64,000 nucleotides of DNA from positions 248,001-312,000 of the forward strand of contig JAUICK010000001.1 of the NCBI GenBank assembly GCA_030427865.1, given 5' to 3'. A model generated the notes under the pieces. That model was not told where the DNA came from. It ran no database searches and worked only from the letters and a program-made list of their open reading frames with translations. This document shows, in pieces, positions 63,888 through 64,000 of this stretch (its first letter is position 1; each line of letters starts with the position of its first letter). The stretch is from Bacteroidia bacterium (GTDB lineage Bacteria > Bacteroidota > Bacteroidia > Flavobacteriales > Flavobacteriaceae). Made by a program: the position numbers and the translations under genes.

Positions 63888-64000
63888 CTATAAAGTGTAA
63901 ATAGCTATAAAATGACTAAAACTTCCTAACAAAACAAATAAATGAAAAATTGCATGATTAAAGGATAATCTCTTAATTGTGTACAAAATAGCTCCAAAAG
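63888..64000 (-). CDS. Hemolysin III (PAQR) family membrane protein, C-terminal end only
   Basis: The last 37 codons of a minus-strand gene cut by the window edge, ending in TAG at 63888-63890. The readable end is FGAILYTIKRLSFN then HAIFHLFVLLGSFSHFIAIY, which matches the last two membrane helices of the YqfA/hemolysin III family, including the conserved His pair of its C-terminal HxxxH motif (here HAIFH). Members of the PAQR superfamily are thought to be metal-dependent membrane hydrolases. The rest of the gene lies right of the window. Confidence 0.78.
   Translation of the reverse strand, partial: FGAILYTIKRLSFNHAIFHLFVLLGSFSHFIAIYTL

Overview
This window is a chromosomal stretch from a marine-type member of the Flavobacteriaceae (Bacteroidota). 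Several things point there together: very AT-rich DNA, promoters of the form TTG-N17..23-TAnnTTTG instead of the E. coli type, little use of Shine-Dalgarno sites, two proteins with C-terminal type IX secretion (T9SS) sorting domains plus PorZ, and characteristic families (SdpI, Flavobacteriaceae-type Wzz, DUF6909-like, heme-type TonB receptor). Polaribacter or Tenacibaculum would fit, but the genus is inferred from overall impression only. No tRNA, rRNA, insertion sequence, prophage or CRISPR array was seen, and no gap between genes is longer than about 280 bases.

Layout. 1-8.5 kb: the 3' part of a secreted subtilisin-like protease with a T9SS tail; a short intergenic locus with three palindromic repeats and a possible small RNA; an ABC-F ATPase; a PolB-like 3'-5' exonuclease; a duplicated-domain T9SS cargo protein. 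8.7-12.9 kb: an OmpR/PhoR-type two-component pair, a MurG-like glycosyltransferase and purD. 12.9-32.3 kb: a large surface polysaccharide cluster, nearly all on the minus strand with start/stop overlaps. It holds Wzz, the dTDP-sugar genes rfbB-rfbA-rfbC, GDP-fucose genes gmd-fcl, Wzx, a methyltransferase, several glycosyltransferases, an acyltransferase, two Wzy/WaaL-like membrane proteins and a WbaP/WcaJ-type initiating transferase. One gene runs against the rest: a 966-residue fusion of a polyprenyl-phosphate glucosyltransferase-like domain with a DUF6311-like multi-membrane domain.

32.3-45.5 kb: housekeeping and metabolism: a DUF6909-like protein with a nucleosidase-like C terminus, a C-terminal processing protease, rnpA, a glutaryl-CoA-dehydrogenase-like enzyme, a pyrophosphate-type PEP carboxykinase, a TPMT-like methyltransferase, nadA-nadB, thioredoxin and a Crp/Fnr regulator. 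Two 45-residue genes are added here: a cysteine-rich protein (41002-41139) and a single-membrane-segment protein (45582-45719). 45.6-51.5 kb: an RND efflux operon (adaptor, pump, TolC) that probably also includes that membrane peptide. 51.7-57.6 kb: a metallophosphoesterase / N-acyltransferase / thioesterase / SdpI run, then a divergent pair of a phosphoethanolamine-transferase-like and a GDPD-like protein. 57.6-64 kb: the minus-strand operon porZ-recO-TonB receptor, a CYTH protein, and the 3' end of a hemolysin III (PAQR) gene cut by the window edge.

Functionally the window is dominated by the cell envelope: glycan synthesis and export, T9SS cargo and PorZ (a protein tied to LPS delivery to the T9SS sortase), efflux, and possible lipid A modification. 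The best leads for new biology are the GT2-DUF6311 fusion, the two tiny genes, the repeat-promoter-hairpin locus at 3.2-3.4 kb, and the DUF6909-like protein.
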